Shown here piece after piece: positions 6,330 through 14,150 of a stretch of DNA of 64,000 nt. The stretch covers positions 19,312-83,311 of IMG/VR virus record IMGVR_UViG_3300042870_001850; one strand, given 5' to 3'. The notes under the pieces are model-generated. The model was not told the DNA's origin. It saw only the letters and a list, made by a program, of their open reading frames with translations, and did not search any database. This DNA comes from a virus. Both the position numbers and the translations under genes were made by a program. Within the stretch, counting starts at the first letter, position 1. Each line of letters opens with the position of its first letter.

Positions 6330-8375
6330 CTATTGGTTGTTCTTTATGAGCTTAATCTCACAAGCATCAGTTGTGCAGTACGCTTCTCCAATAGCATCGG
6401 CAGCCAGTCCACCATAGACTCCAGAGAAATCAATTGGGAAGAGTTTCATTGTCGCATCTGTGTATTCTTCTTCAGTGATCTGCGTGTATGGCATTTGCGG
6501 ATAAGTGAAGTTGCCCGAAGGTAAAAACGAAACAGTCTTAAGCTGGCCGTCATACATATGCAATACAGTCCCCACATGTTCTGACTCCGTCTCTGGATCA
6601 AATGAAATAGTTACCGATACAGAGTTGTCTGACCAGTACCGCTGAGCAACAGCAGCAAGTGACATCTTCTCAAAGATTGTTACATCGCGCTCTGCACGCT
6701 CTGCATCAGACTTAATTGGAAAGAACACAACGCTTGTTGTATCTGGCGACTCTGACGCCGGTTCAACTCGGTAGTTAGCCATCTTAAATAGTGGCAACAT
6801 TGGATCCTCGTTTGAAAAACGAATTGCACGGTTGAAGTACTTACCACCTGGAGTCCAGTGAACTCCTGGTGACTCACCAGCAAGAATTGAAACAGTACCT
6901 GATGGCTTGACTGTTGTCATCTTGATTGACTCACGAATACCTAACCACTCAGAATAGATGTTGTCATAATTCTTAATCGTGTTGTATCCAGTATCCATCC
7001 ACTCGCGAAGAACTGGCAGACCGACACGGTCAGCAAAGTTAGCAACACCTGACATTGAAGTCCCAATGCGACGGTTTCGTTGCATGATTGCGTTTGTCTC
7101 TTCCCAGTGCGTCGGCAACAGCGTAACCGTCTTAGCATACAGATACGCAAACTTAAGTGTGCGCTTGTAGTCTTCAAGACTCTCATGACGGTTTAGATAC
7201 GTTTCAACAAGTGTGCAACACTCGTATGACTCAAGTGACTGCTCTGCACAAGGATTGTATCCAGCAACGCGCCAGTCCTTGTTGTTAGCAGGATCAGCAA
7301 GTCGTCCATACTCGCGTGACATGTCTAACCAAACAACACCAGGCTCACCATTGAGCGCGATGCCTTCAACAATTCCCGACAAATCTCTACCAACACTTGT
7401 TTTGACAGAGTTGTTTGACATCCAACCCCACCCTTGCGAATCAGCATCATATGAGTTGCGCTCTGGAAACTTCTCTATGTTCTTAAGATTCAAGAAGTCT
7501 TGATCGTCAAGGCGGCCAAGTAGCAACTCAGCAGAACGACGCACGTTACCAGATACTACGCACACTCCGATGAGGTTTCCAATATCAGCAATATCAACGC
7601 GGGTAAGTTTTTGTCCAGCACGTCCATTGAATGTACGGCGAATATGATTATGCAGTTTTTCAAGTGGCTCGTGTCCAGCAGCGGTTCCACCAAATGTTGT
7701 AATAGGCGCTCCGAGCGGGCGAACCAGGCTGTAGTCAAACTTAATTGTATTCTGTTCAGGCTTTAAGTAAGAGTTAATTAGATGAGTCATTGACTCAACC
7801 CAACCTTCACGAGTGTCAGGCACTTCGTAAACATAAACTGCAAGAGAGTTTGGCTCGTGAATCGTGAAGTCTTTATCTGCGCCAAGATCATCAAAGCCAA
7901 CACCAACACCAAGCATTGACGCTTCCATTAAAAAACCAAACGGCTTAGCAGGATTGTTCTTTGTCATCTCTGCAGTAGAAACAAATGCGCAGTTTTGCAA
8001 TGCAGCAGAGTTTCTGTGTTTGTTAACGAGCTCTGTTCCCATAATCCAAAGTCCACGACCGGGCGGCGTCCACTTCAAATTAAACAAGCGATCAAAAGCT
8101 TCCTTTGCACTTGCTTGTGCCTTAGAGTCATTCCATGGAAGACGACTAGTTTTGCAATGATCTTTCTGCAAAGAATACATTCCATTGATAACTCGCTCAC
8201 AAACATCTGCCCAAGTTTCTTTTGTACCATCTTCTTTTAGACGAGAATACGTTCTTAAGAAAGTAATTTCTCCTACGGAGTTTCCTCCCGCGTCTCTGTA
8301 TCCAAATGGCGCAAACTTATCTTTGTACCCGGAAACGAAGTCGTCAGTAAGACGGAAAGAGAATAAAGAAGACAC
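6330..8375 (-). CDS. nrdJ: Class II (adenosylcobalamin-dependent) ribonucleoside-triphosphate reductase
   Basis: 681 residues, the length of the monomeric Lactobacillus-type enzyme. Active-site residues are in place: C129 in LQNCAF and C387 as the redox pair, N374, the radical cysteine C376 and E378 in YNPCAEQ. C667 and C672 near the C-terminus match the five-residue-spaced shuttle cysteines of the family. It reduces NTPs to dNTPs with B12 as radical source, so it works without oxygen-dependent diiron chemistry and depends on host or environmental cobalamin. The start is GTG with a good Shine-Dalgarno (aggtggg). It supplies precursors for the polymerase encoded at 56690-58513. Confidence 0.95.
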   Translation of the reverse strand: MSSLFSFRLTDDFVSGYKDKFAPFGYRDAGGNSVGEITFLRTYSRLKEDGTKETWADVCERVINGMYSLQKDHCKTSRLPWNDSKAQASAKEAFDRLFNLKWTPPGRGLWIMGTELVNKHRNSAALQNCAFVSTAEMTKNNPAKPFGFLMEASMLGVGVGFDDLGADKDFTIHEPNSLAVYVYEVPDTREGWVESMTHLINSYLKPEQNTIKFDYSLVRPLGAPITTFGGTAAGHEPLEKLHNHIRRTFNGRAGQKLTRVDIADIGNLIGVCVVSGNVRRSAELLLGRLDDQDFLNLKNIEKFPERNSYDADSQGWGWMSNNSVKTSVGRDLSGIVEGIALNGEPGVVWLDMSREYGRLADPANNKDWRVAGYNPCAEQSLESYECCTLVETYLNRHESLEDYKRTLKFAYLYAKTVTLLPTHWEETNAIMQRNRRIGTSMSGVANFADRVGLPVLREWMDTGYNTIKNYDNIYSEWLGIRESIKMTTVKPSGTVSILAGESPGVHWTPGGKYFNRAIRFSNEDPMLPLFKMANYRVEPASESPDTTSVVFFPIKSDAERAERDVTIFEKMSLAAVAQRYWSDNSVSVTISFDPETESEHVGTVLHMYDGQLKTVSFLPSGNFTYPQMPYTQITEEEYTDATMKLFPIDFSGVYGGLAADAIGEAYCTTDACEIKLIKNNQ

Positions 8376-8412
8376 GGGCCCACCTAGCGTTTTATACGAT
8401 TGTTGAAACCAA

Positions 8413-8418
8413 ATTATA
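8413..8418 (-). promoter_or_regulatory. -10 element upstream of the reductase gene
   Basis: TATAAT on the minus strand, 38 bases before the GTG start, at the very end of the preceding gene. A weak -35-like TTGTCT lies 19 bases further upstream. Confidence 0.4.
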
Positions 8419-8647
8419 CTTGGTCATGGCCTGCTTCAGACAATCGAGAGTGTATCTCTCTGCATGAAGGACAGACTTGAAAATCATCTGGTGCACGACT
8501 TGGCACCCATATTTTTCCGCATAAAGCTATAACAGGTACACCTTCAACAAATGCTCTTGTTATTTCTTCTTTTTCAACATAGTGAGCAAATCTGTCATGA
8601 TCACCATTTATAGTAGAATGACCAGGTTTAAGAAAAGTGTCAGACAT
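8414..8647 (-). CDS. DUF3039-family small zinc-binding protein
   Basis: 77 residues from the ATG at 8647, which overlaps the upstream stop by 8 bases. The core GDHDRFAHYVEKEEI, then VPVIALCGKIWVPSRAPD and CPSCREIH, is the DUF3039 pattern common in actinobacteria. C43, C59 and C62 (with a nearby His) are likely zinc ligands. The function of the family is unknown; its presence points to an actinobacterial host. Confidence 0.75.
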   Translation of the reverse strand: MSDTFLKPGHSTINGDHDRFAHYVEKEEITRAFVEGVPVIALCGKIWVPSRAPDDFQVCPSCREIHSRLSEAGHDQV

Positions 8648-8828
8648 CTTTTTCTTCAAGTTCTCTTTGTTTATTTTTTCTGTGGTGTCTTTCCATACTC
8701 ATATAGTGCGTAGCCAAAACAAGCACAACTCCACCAGCAAATTGCAAGTGCCAGCGAAACGATGCCCAACCTTCCGGCGTATTAGGAAGATATGTGTTGT
8801 CTGTTCTATATTCAAATCCACGCGACAT
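8640..8828 (-). CDS. Small single-span membrane protein
   Basis: 62 residues with one hydrophobic segment (about 28-43, FAGGVVLVLATHYM) and a highly charged tail (ERHHRKNKQRELEEKD). An aggaa sequence lies seven bases before the ATG. Between the Nei and DUF3039 genes in the same direction, so probably one operon. Function unknown. Confidence 0.5.
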   Translation of the reverse strand: MSRGFEYRTDNTYLPNTPEGWASFRWHLQFAGGVVLVLATHYMSMERHHRKNKQRELEEKDV

Positions 8829-8842
8829 CTAAAGATTCCTAG

Positions 8843-9637
8843 CTACGCCTGGCAAGTTGGGCACCAATAGAGCTGCCGACCTGACAAATCTTGTGTCTGT
8901 ACGGACGTAGAACAGATACGGCACGGCGCTGCAGTGCGCTTATAGACATAGCTATTCTGCGAGTGGCCACGAGTCTCGAGCTCGTTACACGTCATATGTT
9001 CTGGCTTCACAGTCTTAATTTTACCATCAACTGCGCCATCACTCAGAAGACGAACTGAATTGGCCCATATTTCATCAAACTTGCCTCTAGTAACTTGCAT
9101 TCCAAGTGTGAATGGTGATAGATTAGAGAGAAATAGCAATTCCGCTCGGTACACATTTCCGATGCCAGCAATGACTGCTTGATCCATTAGTAACGCGCCA
9201 ATAGTTTTAGAGCTCTTATGAATCTTTGCCCAAGCTTTTTCGGGATCAGCATCATCGCGCAGCGGGTCTGGTCCAAGTTTTGCTACTGTCTTTGCAAGAT
9301 CGTCAAATGTGACCAGAGCGCACCTTGTGGGCCCTCGAAGACACGACAAGTACTCATCATTAGCAATTCGCAAACGAACTGAATCTTTAGGCACTTGCCC
9401 TTTGTTTTTGTAAAGGTCAAACCAACCATACAAACCAAGATGAATATGAATAGCTAATTCATCAAAGTGCAAAAACAAATGCTTGCCATATGCAGATGTA
9501 TCAGTCATTAGTCTGCCGTCTAATAGTGTAGCCTCTTCAGAGAAACGACCCTGCGGGCTTGAAGCTTCTACAATAGTTCCAGCAAAAGCATGATGATGTA
9601 AACTGGCAAAGTGTCGTATGGAGTGTCCTTCTGGCAT
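8843..9637 (-). CDS. Fpg/Nei-family DNA glycosylase (endonuclease VIII-like)
   Basis: 264 residues. It starts MPEGHSIRH, so the catalytic P2 and E3 are present once Met is removed. The helix-two-turn-helix AGIGNVYRAE sits mid-protein and a zinc finger at the C-terminus has C239, C242, C259 and C262. The MPEGH start is typical of actinobacterial Nei-type enzymes, which remove oxidised pyrimidines and cleave the strand. In this genome, rich in O2- and iron-using enzymes, repair of oxidised bases is a sensible partner. Transcription probably starts at the ATG (TATTAT six bases upstream). Confidence 0.9.
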   Translation of the reverse strand: MPEGHSIRHFASLHHHAFAGTIVEASSPQGRFSEEATLLDGRLMTDTSAYGKHLFLHFDELAIHIHLGLYGWFDLYKNKGQVPKDSVRLRIANDEYLSCLRGPTRCALVTFDDLAKTVAKLGPDPLRDDADPEKAWAKIHKSSKTIGALLMDQAVIAGIGNVYRAELLFLSNLSPFTLGMQVTRGKFDEIWANSVRLLSDGAVDGKIKTVKPEHMTCNELETRGHSQNSYVYKRTAAPCRICSTSVQTQDLSGRQLYWCPTCQA

Positions 9638-9643
9638 AGCTAT

Positions 9644-9649
9644 ATAATA
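9644..9649 (-). promoter_or_regulatory. -10 element of a predicted leaderless promoter for the glycosylase
   Basis: TATTAT on the minus strand, six bases before the ATG at 9637. Confidence 0.4.
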
Positions 9650-9651
9650 AC

Positions 9652-10599
9652 TTAGTCGTCAATTGTTTTCATGATCTTCAAGATCTTTTCAAAGTCAATA
9701 ATTGCGAGATGCGAAGATATATCGTCTTTGCCAAAGCTAATTACAAGTTTGTCATTTTTCATAATCATCCCATTGGCAAACTCAATGCCTGGTGAGACAA
9801 ACACAAAAGGCTCACTAATTTCTGTTGCCCAGCCTTCGTTGCTAAATCGCATTACATAGTGCTCATAATACTTTTCAACATACTCAACAATGCCAAACGT
9901 TGATCCTGAAAACTTCTGTGTCTTTCGTACTCGCAATGAATGCATCATTCCTAAATATGTGCCGTCTGGCATTTCTATTAGATGCGCGTTGCCGCGAAGC
10001 TTTGCTAGCTCTTTAGCATCTCTCATACGGTGAATAATGCGATCACCAATAACAATTCCATTGCTGTCATAGACGTAGTCAAACTTCTTAGGCTTTTTAG
10101 ACGCGGTCATCCAGTTCTTTTCTGGGCGTTTTGCATCGTAGCCTTGAAGTATCTCTATATGAGTAACTTCAGTAGCAGCAGCGTTTAAGTAGCAGACACA
10201 GTTCCGTGCAATAGGAGTATTCCTTTCAAGAAACACTGCAGTAAACACCCACTTCCCATCTCTCCATAAGAGCTTAGGGTCTTCGACTCCTCTTGGTACA
10301 TCAATACCGGCGCCTGAAAAATCGATCTTTCGTAAGTTCTCAAGTCCCCACTCGCTATTTAGTTCAGCAAACCAAACTTGATTACGAATAGGCCCGCCTG
10401 TTGTTACGCTTAACTCACCGTGTTCAAGAATCACATAATTGCTAGAGCGAAATGCAACAGCGCAGTTTCCTTTGTCATCTATTCCAATTGACGGATTAAA
10501 CGCAGACCAAGTCTTTACATTTCTATCTACAAGTCTTCTGAGATACTTAATCTCTCCGCCAAGGTCCTCAAACGTAGATACCAACGGGGTGCCTTTCAA
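9652..10599 (-). CDS. Five-bladed beta-propeller protein (GH43/GH130-like)
   Basis: 315 residues. FNPSIGIDDKGNCAVAFR near residue 35, PRGVEDPKLLW near 105, RGNAHLIEMPDGTYLG near 205 and GIEFANGMIM near 275 are the repeated blade motifs of glycoside phosphorylase/hydrolase propellers, with candidate acidic residues in VEDP. Such proteins act on mannosides or related sugars, or as sugar-binding domains. The start is TTG and overlaps the preceding methyltransferase gene by 32 bases, so the two are probably translated together. Together with the nucleotidyltransferase at 2301 it may belong to a sugar-modifying set. Exact substrate unknown. Confidence 0.6.
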   Translation of the reverse strand: MKGTPLVSTFEDLGGEIKYLRRLVDRNVKTWSAFNPSIGIDDKGNCAVAFRSSNYVILEHGELSVTTGGPIRNQVWFAELNSEWGLENLRKIDFSGAGIDVPRGVEDPKLLWRDGKWVFTAVFLERNTPIARNCVCYLNAAATEVTHIEILQGYDAKRPEKNWMTASKKPKKFDYVYDSNGIVIGDRIIHRMRDAKELAKLRGNAHLIEMPDGTYLGMMHSLRVRKTQKFSGSTFGIVEYVEKYYEHYVMRFSNEGWATEISEPFVFVSPGIEFANGMIMKNDKLVISFGKDDISSHLAIIDFEKILKIMKTIDD

Positions 10600-11389
10600 C
10601 TACTCCAGAAACCTTTGTGCCAATTGCCAAAAGATTATCTCCAACATTTTCAATGGTAAACCCGGCTTTTTGCAGACGATTAACTTCGTATGTTAGACCG
10701 TCTTCAAATAAGTCTTCAGTCCAAACGTTTGCGTCAAATCCAGCGCTACGCAGAACGTGCAGCAAACTTCTGCACGAGTACTCATAGTTATGACGATGGT
10801 ACTCACGATTCTTATGATACTGCATGTAAAAATATGGCTCGGTGCCTTGGAGCATTTTAGTTATCCCACGAGAACTTACAACATTAGGAGTAGTAAGAAT
10901 AACTTTTCCATTAGTTTTTAAGACTCTGTTGACTTCGCTAAGCATATACATTGGGTCAATCTCCATATGTTCAAGCACCTCACAGCAAAGAACAATGTCG
11001 TACGTCTCGTCTTCAGCCGGAATCACGTCATACTCAAGATCAATACCGAATGCAGTCACTGTCACAGACTGACCAGATAGCTCGTACGCAACCTGACTAA
11101 CGTGATCTTTCACAAAGCTTTCTACAAGTGTCCACGCGTTGTCATAGTTAGTTACATCAATAGTGACGCCTGGAAAAAGCGACTTTAGCGCAATAGGAAA
11201 AAGTCCAGTCGTGCCAAGCTCAAGAATTCTGCATGTCCCGCCGTATTCCTGAATAGTGTCTTTTACCATTTGAAAGGTTCTAGCAAAACGTGCAGCATGA
11301 GTACGATGATACTCATCACTATTGTCAATAAGTGGCTTAACGATACTCACTATTTCTTTGTCTATATCAAGATACGGGTGAGACTTCAT
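10568..11389 (-). CDS. Class I SAM-dependent methyltransferase
   Basis: 273 residues. CRILELGTTGLFP around residue 55 is motif I, VLCCEVLEHME around 130 is the motif IV region, and NGKVILTTPN around 155 is the post-core strand. This is a Methyltransf_11/23 type small-molecule or sugar methyltransferase fold; the acceptor is not evident. A TAGAAT hexamer six bases before the ATG predicts a leaderless transcript. The downstream gene overlaps it and shares the likely operon. Confidence 0.8.
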   Translation of the reverse strand: MKSHPYLDIDKEIVSIVKPLIDNSDEYHRTHAARFARTFQMVKDTIQEYGGTCRILELGTTGLFPIALKSLFPGVTIDVTNYDNAWTLVESFVKDHVSQVAYELSGQSVTVTAFGIDLEYDVIPAEDETYDIVLCCEVLEHMEIDPMYMLSEVNRVLKTNGKVILTTPNVVSSRGITKMLQGTEPYFYMQYHKNREYHRHNYEYSCRSLLHVLRSAGFDANVWTEDLFEDGLTYEVNRLQKAGFTIENVGDNLLAIGTKVSGVVERHPVGIYV

Positions 11390-11395
11390 TGTACT

Positions 11396-11401
11396 ATTCT
11401 A
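11396..11401 (-). promoter_or_regulatory. -10 element of a predicted leaderless promoter for the methyltransferase
   Basis: TAGAAT on the minus strand followed by six bases and the ATG at 11389. It shares an 87-bp divergent intergenic region with the endolysin promoter. Confidence 0.5.
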
Positions 11402-11436
11402 CACTGTAGACAAAAATGAAGGTCAAAGAAACAAGC

Positions 11437-11442
11437 TATAAT
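11437..11442 (+). promoter_or_regulatory. -10 element upstream of the endolysin operon
   Basis: TATAAT 34 bases before the ATG at 11477, with a separate Shine-Dalgarno (cggag) in the leader. No clear -35. Confidence 0.4.
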
Positions 11443-11476
11443 TCCCTTTAGTCCCTAGCACACGGAGCGATCTATT

Positions 11477-12007
11477 ATGCCACGCAAGTACCCTTACTAC
11501 CCTTCATTTGACGGTAAAGGAGCCCAACCGGGAACTGAAAAGCTCGTTGAACTATGCGCAAAACGCTGGAAGACCAAGAACATGGGAATCTATGTTGCTC
11601 GTCTTATGCGCAACTCTCATACTGAAGGCAAGAAAATGAGCGATCCTGGCATGGAAAAGTGGATGAGCGTTCATGCCACTGGCGCAGCCTGTGACATTGG
11701 CTACCCTGATCGTAAAACTGGCGTTGCTATGTGGGATTGGTTCCTTGCAAACACAGAAGCTCTTGGAATTGTTGAAATCCACGACTACGCGTATGACGCA
11801 ACAGCAACAGACAAAAAGCCCGGCTATGGTCGGGGCTTCCGCTGCTCACGCGGTGAAGGCGCTAAAGGCGTCAAGATCTTTACTGCTGACGACAACGCTG
11901 GCTCATTCGGCGGACAGTGGCTGCACATCGAGCTTGATCAAACAATGGCAAAAGATGCCGCAAAGTTTGAAGCTGCATGGCGGGCAATTCCTAAGCCTGG
12001 CGCATAA
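11477..12007 (+). CDS. M15-family D-Ala-D-Ala carboxypeptidase-like endolysin
   Basis: 176 residues. SVHATGAACDIGYP holds H66 and D73, and GQWLHIEL holds H150, the zinc triad of M15 peptidases (HxxxxxxD...H). There is no signal peptide, as usual for a holin-dependent lysin. It would cleave the peptide part of peptidoglycan. The next gene, overlapping by one base, encodes a membrane protein with the shape of a holin, giving a compact lysis pair. A second cell-wall set on the opposite strand follows at 12651-13974. Confidence 0.85.
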   Translation: MPRKYPYYPSFDGKGAQPGTEKLVELCAKRWKTKNMGIYVARLMRNSHTEGKKMSDPGMEKWMSVHATGAACDIGYPDRKTGVAMWDWFLANTEALGIVEIHDYAYDATATDKKPGYGRGFRCSRGEGAKGVKIFTADDNAGSFGGQWLHIELDQTMAKDAAKFEAAWRAIPKPGA

Positions 12008-12258
12008 TGAACGAGGTAGTCGTCGCGCTAATCGGCGGACTTAGTCTTGTCATTGTTGCAATGATTCAAACAGGTAGAAAAACTGGAAAAGCCCGCTGGG
12101 AAGAAAACAAAGCAGACCATAACTTTGTAGTTGAAAAGATTGATCAACTAGGTAAGTCTCTCGGGCGTTCAGTTGATCGCATAGAAAAGACTGCTGAACG
12201 AACAGAAGTAAAGCTTGACACGCACATAAATGACCATCTGACTGGAAAGCTAGATTAG
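12007..12258 (+). CDS. Holin-like membrane protein with coiled-coil tail
   Basis: 83 residues: an N-terminal membrane span (residues 4-22, VVVALIGGLSLVIVAMIQT) and a charged helical tail rich in heptads. It resembles the DUF2746-type membrane proteins next to lysins in actinobacteriophages. The stop of the endolysin and the ATG overlap (taatg), so translation is coupled. A holin or lysis accessory role is inferred from position. Confidence 0.6.
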   Translation: MNEVVVALIGGLSLVIVAMIQTGRKTGKARWEENKADHNFVVEKIDQLGKSLGRSVDRIEKTAERTEVKLDTHINDHLTGKLD

Positions 12259-12263
12259 TTCTT

Positions 12264-12488
12264 ATGGGCAAAAAGAAGAAGTCAAGCGGAGGTGGCGGCT
12301 CTACAGGTAGAGTTCGCATTAACCCAATCACTGGTCAAACTGAGACAGTTCCAGGAACTCGCTCGGGAAGAAAACGCAATCGCCTTCAGTTTGGCGATCC
12401 ACTTCGCACACACGATCTTAAAGCGCCAGGCTCACGCAAAAAGCGTCACGAAGACCTGATGAAAAGAAACGACAAAGAAAAGCAGTAA
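12264..12488 (+). CDS. Small basic hypothetical protein
   Basis: 74 residues, very basic, with a Gly-Ser run after a Lys cluster at the N-terminus and no hydrophobic core, so probably disordered or nucleic-acid-bound. Five bases separate it from the preceding gene. Not recognised. Confidence 0.5.
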   Translation: MGKKKKSSGGGGSTGRVRINPITGQTETVPGTRSGRKRNRLQFGDPLRTHDLKAPGSRKKRHEDLMKRNDKEKQ

Positions 12489-12495
12489 CAGCAAA

Positions 12496-12645
12496 CTCTA
12501 AATGACACACGAGCATCACAGTGCCGTCGATTAGAGAAAGGATTAACAATAGGGACGGCTGAAAAGTTACAACCCTAGCGTTTACAAAACCTAAGCGCTA
12601 CCTTAGGACGGGGCGGACCACCGGTGCGGAGGTGACGGTGGTCTC
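12496..12645 (+). ncRNA. Candidate structured RNA with nested and crossing helices
   Basis: The 160-bp gap between convergent genes holds several complementary pairs: CTCTAA 12496-12501 with TTAGAG 12531-12536; GCCGTC 12523-12528 with GACGGC 12554-12559, which crosses the first pair; hairpin CCTAAG/CTTAGG 12590-12607 whose loop CGCTA (12596-12600) can pair with TAGCG 12576-12580; and the strong hairpin 12615-12644. Two possible pseudoknots are more than a simple terminator needs. I do not recognise a known riboswitch class. It could also be chance plus a terminator. Confidence 0.3.
12615..12644. terminator. Strong hairpin between convergent genes
   Basis: GACCACCG (12616-12623) and CGGTGGTC (12636-12643) form an 8-bp perfect stem plus a G-U closing pair around a 12-base loop. 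No U-tract follows, so this would be an atypical bidirectional terminator. Confidence 0.4.
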
Positions 12646-12650
12646 CCTTC

Positions 12651-13235
12651 CTAATCAGTTTCCCAAGGCTTGATCGGTTGATCGCCTGGTTCCCAGTCGT
12701 CAGGTACTGGCCAATCTTCTCCACGGTAGACGTGTGATCCAAATGGAATGTCATCGTGACATAAACTTTTCATTGGGCGCGTTGGTGGCTTGAATTCGCC
12801 AGTTGGTCTTATCCAACCAGTAGCATATGTTCTTATCCAAACGAGTGCTTGCTCTTTTGAAGTAGCGTCTTGCGGACGCTTAGCAAACTCTGCACCGCCC
12901 CACTGAAGCCATGTTGACTGTTTAGCAGAATAGTCTTTGTATACTTTGTTTGACTTGTGCATAAATCCAAAGCCACCGGCGTATTCACCACGGTCACTCC
13001 AGCCTTGACGTGTCTCGCACCATGCAACGTATAGCAAGTGCTTAAAGCTTGGTATCTTTTTACCAAGAACCTCATCGAGGATATCCGGCTGTTTGTCCAT
13101 GACCAGTAGTTTTTTACTGTAGTCAATAGCGACGGCCGGAACTTTTGATTCTGTTGTTACTTTATTGTCTAAAACTCTGGTTGACCCAGAGATAAGTAGA
13201 ACGACGCTCGCCCAAATGACGAGCAAAGCCTTCAA
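12651..13235 (-). CDS. Secreted Rpf-like transglycosylase (resuscitation-promoting-factor domain)
   Basis: 194 residues with a signal peptide (hydrophobic 3-17). The core VAWCETRQGWSDRGEYAGGF matches the Rpf lysozyme-like fold, with E74 as catalytic acid, followed by STWLQWGGAEFAKRPQDATSKEQAL, the second conserved half. Rpf proteins cleave peptidoglycan glycan strands and are restricted to actinobacteria. The C-terminal 60 residues are Pro/Asp/Trp-rich. The start is TTG (cttgaagg) with a Shine-Dalgarno upstream. It lies head to tail after a second lytic-transglycosylase-like gene. It may be a virion-associated lysin, or an enzyme acting on host growth state. Confidence 0.75.
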   Translation of the reverse strand: MKALLVIWASVVLLISGSTRVLDNKVTTESKVPAVAIDYSKKLLVMDKQPDILDEVLGKKIPSFKHLLYVAWCETRQGWSDRGEYAGGFGFMHKSNKVYKDYSAKQSTWLQWGGAEFAKRPQDATSKEQALVWIRTYATGWIRPTGEFKPPTRPMKSLCHDDIPFGSHVYRGEDWPVPDDWEPGDQPIKPWETD

Positions 13236-13287
13236 GATACTTCACCTTGATAGACGGATATTACTGTACAAGTGTTCATGATACTTC

Positions 13288-13974
13288 CTAACGTGACTTG
13301 TATACTCGCCAATTACCTAGACCACCCTTAGAGTTGTCCATAATGTACTTAGCGACTTTAAGATTGCAATCGAGATCAAGCAGAACCTTGAGGTTGCCGC
13401 GCTCTGAATTGCATACTTGGGAAACAACTGTCTTCCAAGACGAGTTGATTTGTAAAAGGCCAGAGTCATACGATCCGTCTTTGTTTAGTGTCCAGACAAT
13501 CTTGCCGTTTTTCCAAATAGCGTTAATTGCGCCGACTCTGCAGCGGCTTTCGCGATACGCAATGTACGAAAATACTTCAACAGGCTCAAGCCCTGCTGCA
13601 CGAATTCTGTCTTCAAACTTTGGACATCTACGCTCTTTACTTTGCGGTATGCCATACTGCTTTGCCACTGACACAAACGGAAGCGCTGGAAGAACACTGA
13701 GTGACACTCCAGCGGCCTCCACGGCCTTCTTATGAGCCTTATAGGTCTGCTTGCCGTAGATACCGTCTTGGTACACTCCGTTGCCTAGCGCTTTTTGAAG
13801 TTTCAGAACGCGATTGCTTTTTTCGCCAAACTTATATTTTATAGTAAGAATGTCAGCAGCAGGAATAGTAACAACTGAAGCCTCAGTTGAGATTGTCGTT
13901 GCGTCTCTAGCCTGTACTTGATGAATACCAAGTACAGAACATAGAAAGAATAATAGTAAACCAGTAGTCTTCAT
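13288..13974 (-). CDS. Secreted lysozyme-like lytic transglycosylase with peptidoglycan-binding-like N-domain
   Basis: 228 residues: signal peptide (1-22), a PG_binding_1-like segment (50-86, SNRVLKLQKALGNGVYQDGIYG), and a C-terminal lysozyme-fold domain with AYRESRC (E142 as catalytic acid) and SGLLQINSSW (about 171-180). Cysteines suggest disulfides outside the membrane. The strong Shine-Dalgarno (aggagg) and an upstream TATAAT (14021-14026) give it its own transcription start; the Rpf-like gene follows. Together with the M15 protein the phage has three distinct wall-degrading activities. Confidence 0.8.
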   Translation of the reverse strand: MKTTGLLLFFLCSVLGIHQVQARDATTISTEASVVTIPAADILTIKYKFGEKSNRVLKLQKALGNGVYQDGIYGKQTYKAHKKAVEAAGVSLSVLPALPFVSVAKQYGIPQSKERRCPKFEDRIRAAGLEPVEVFSYIAYRESRCRVGAINAIWKNGKIVWTLNKDGSYDSGLLQINSSWKTVVSQVCNSERGNLKVLLDLDCNLKVAKYIMDNSKGGLGNWRVYKSR

Positions 13975-14020
13975 GATGGGTGCAGTCCTCCTAGGAGAAA
14001 GGTGTCGGGCTGTTGCAGTA

Positions 14021-14026
14021 ATTATA
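14021..14026 (-). promoter_or_regulatory. -10 element for the lysozyme/Rpf operon
   Basis: TATAAT on the minus strand about 47 bases before the ATG at 13974, with an AGGAGG ribosome site between. Confidence 0.4.
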
Positions 14027-14071
14027 CCCCGATAGATCTATTACACGGGTATTGTCAGCCACAATCGTGCT

Positions 14072-14086
14072 CTGGCCTATGGCCAG
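14072..14086. terminator. Short perfect hairpin, possible terminator
   Basis: CTGGCC-TAT-GGCCAG, six-base arms and a three-base loop, in the gap after the minus-strand gene at 14151-14474. A run of A on the plus side gives only a weak U-tract context. Confidence 0.35.
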
Positions 14087-14150
14087 TATGGAAAAAAACT
14101 TTGCGAAAAAGTGCTAAAAAACAGCAAGTTTACAGGAAATTACATCCAGA

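Noticed and set aside
12489-12650. tRNA or cobalamin riboswitch
   Set aside because: No cloverleaf and no B12-box-like sequence; the paired segments do not fit either.
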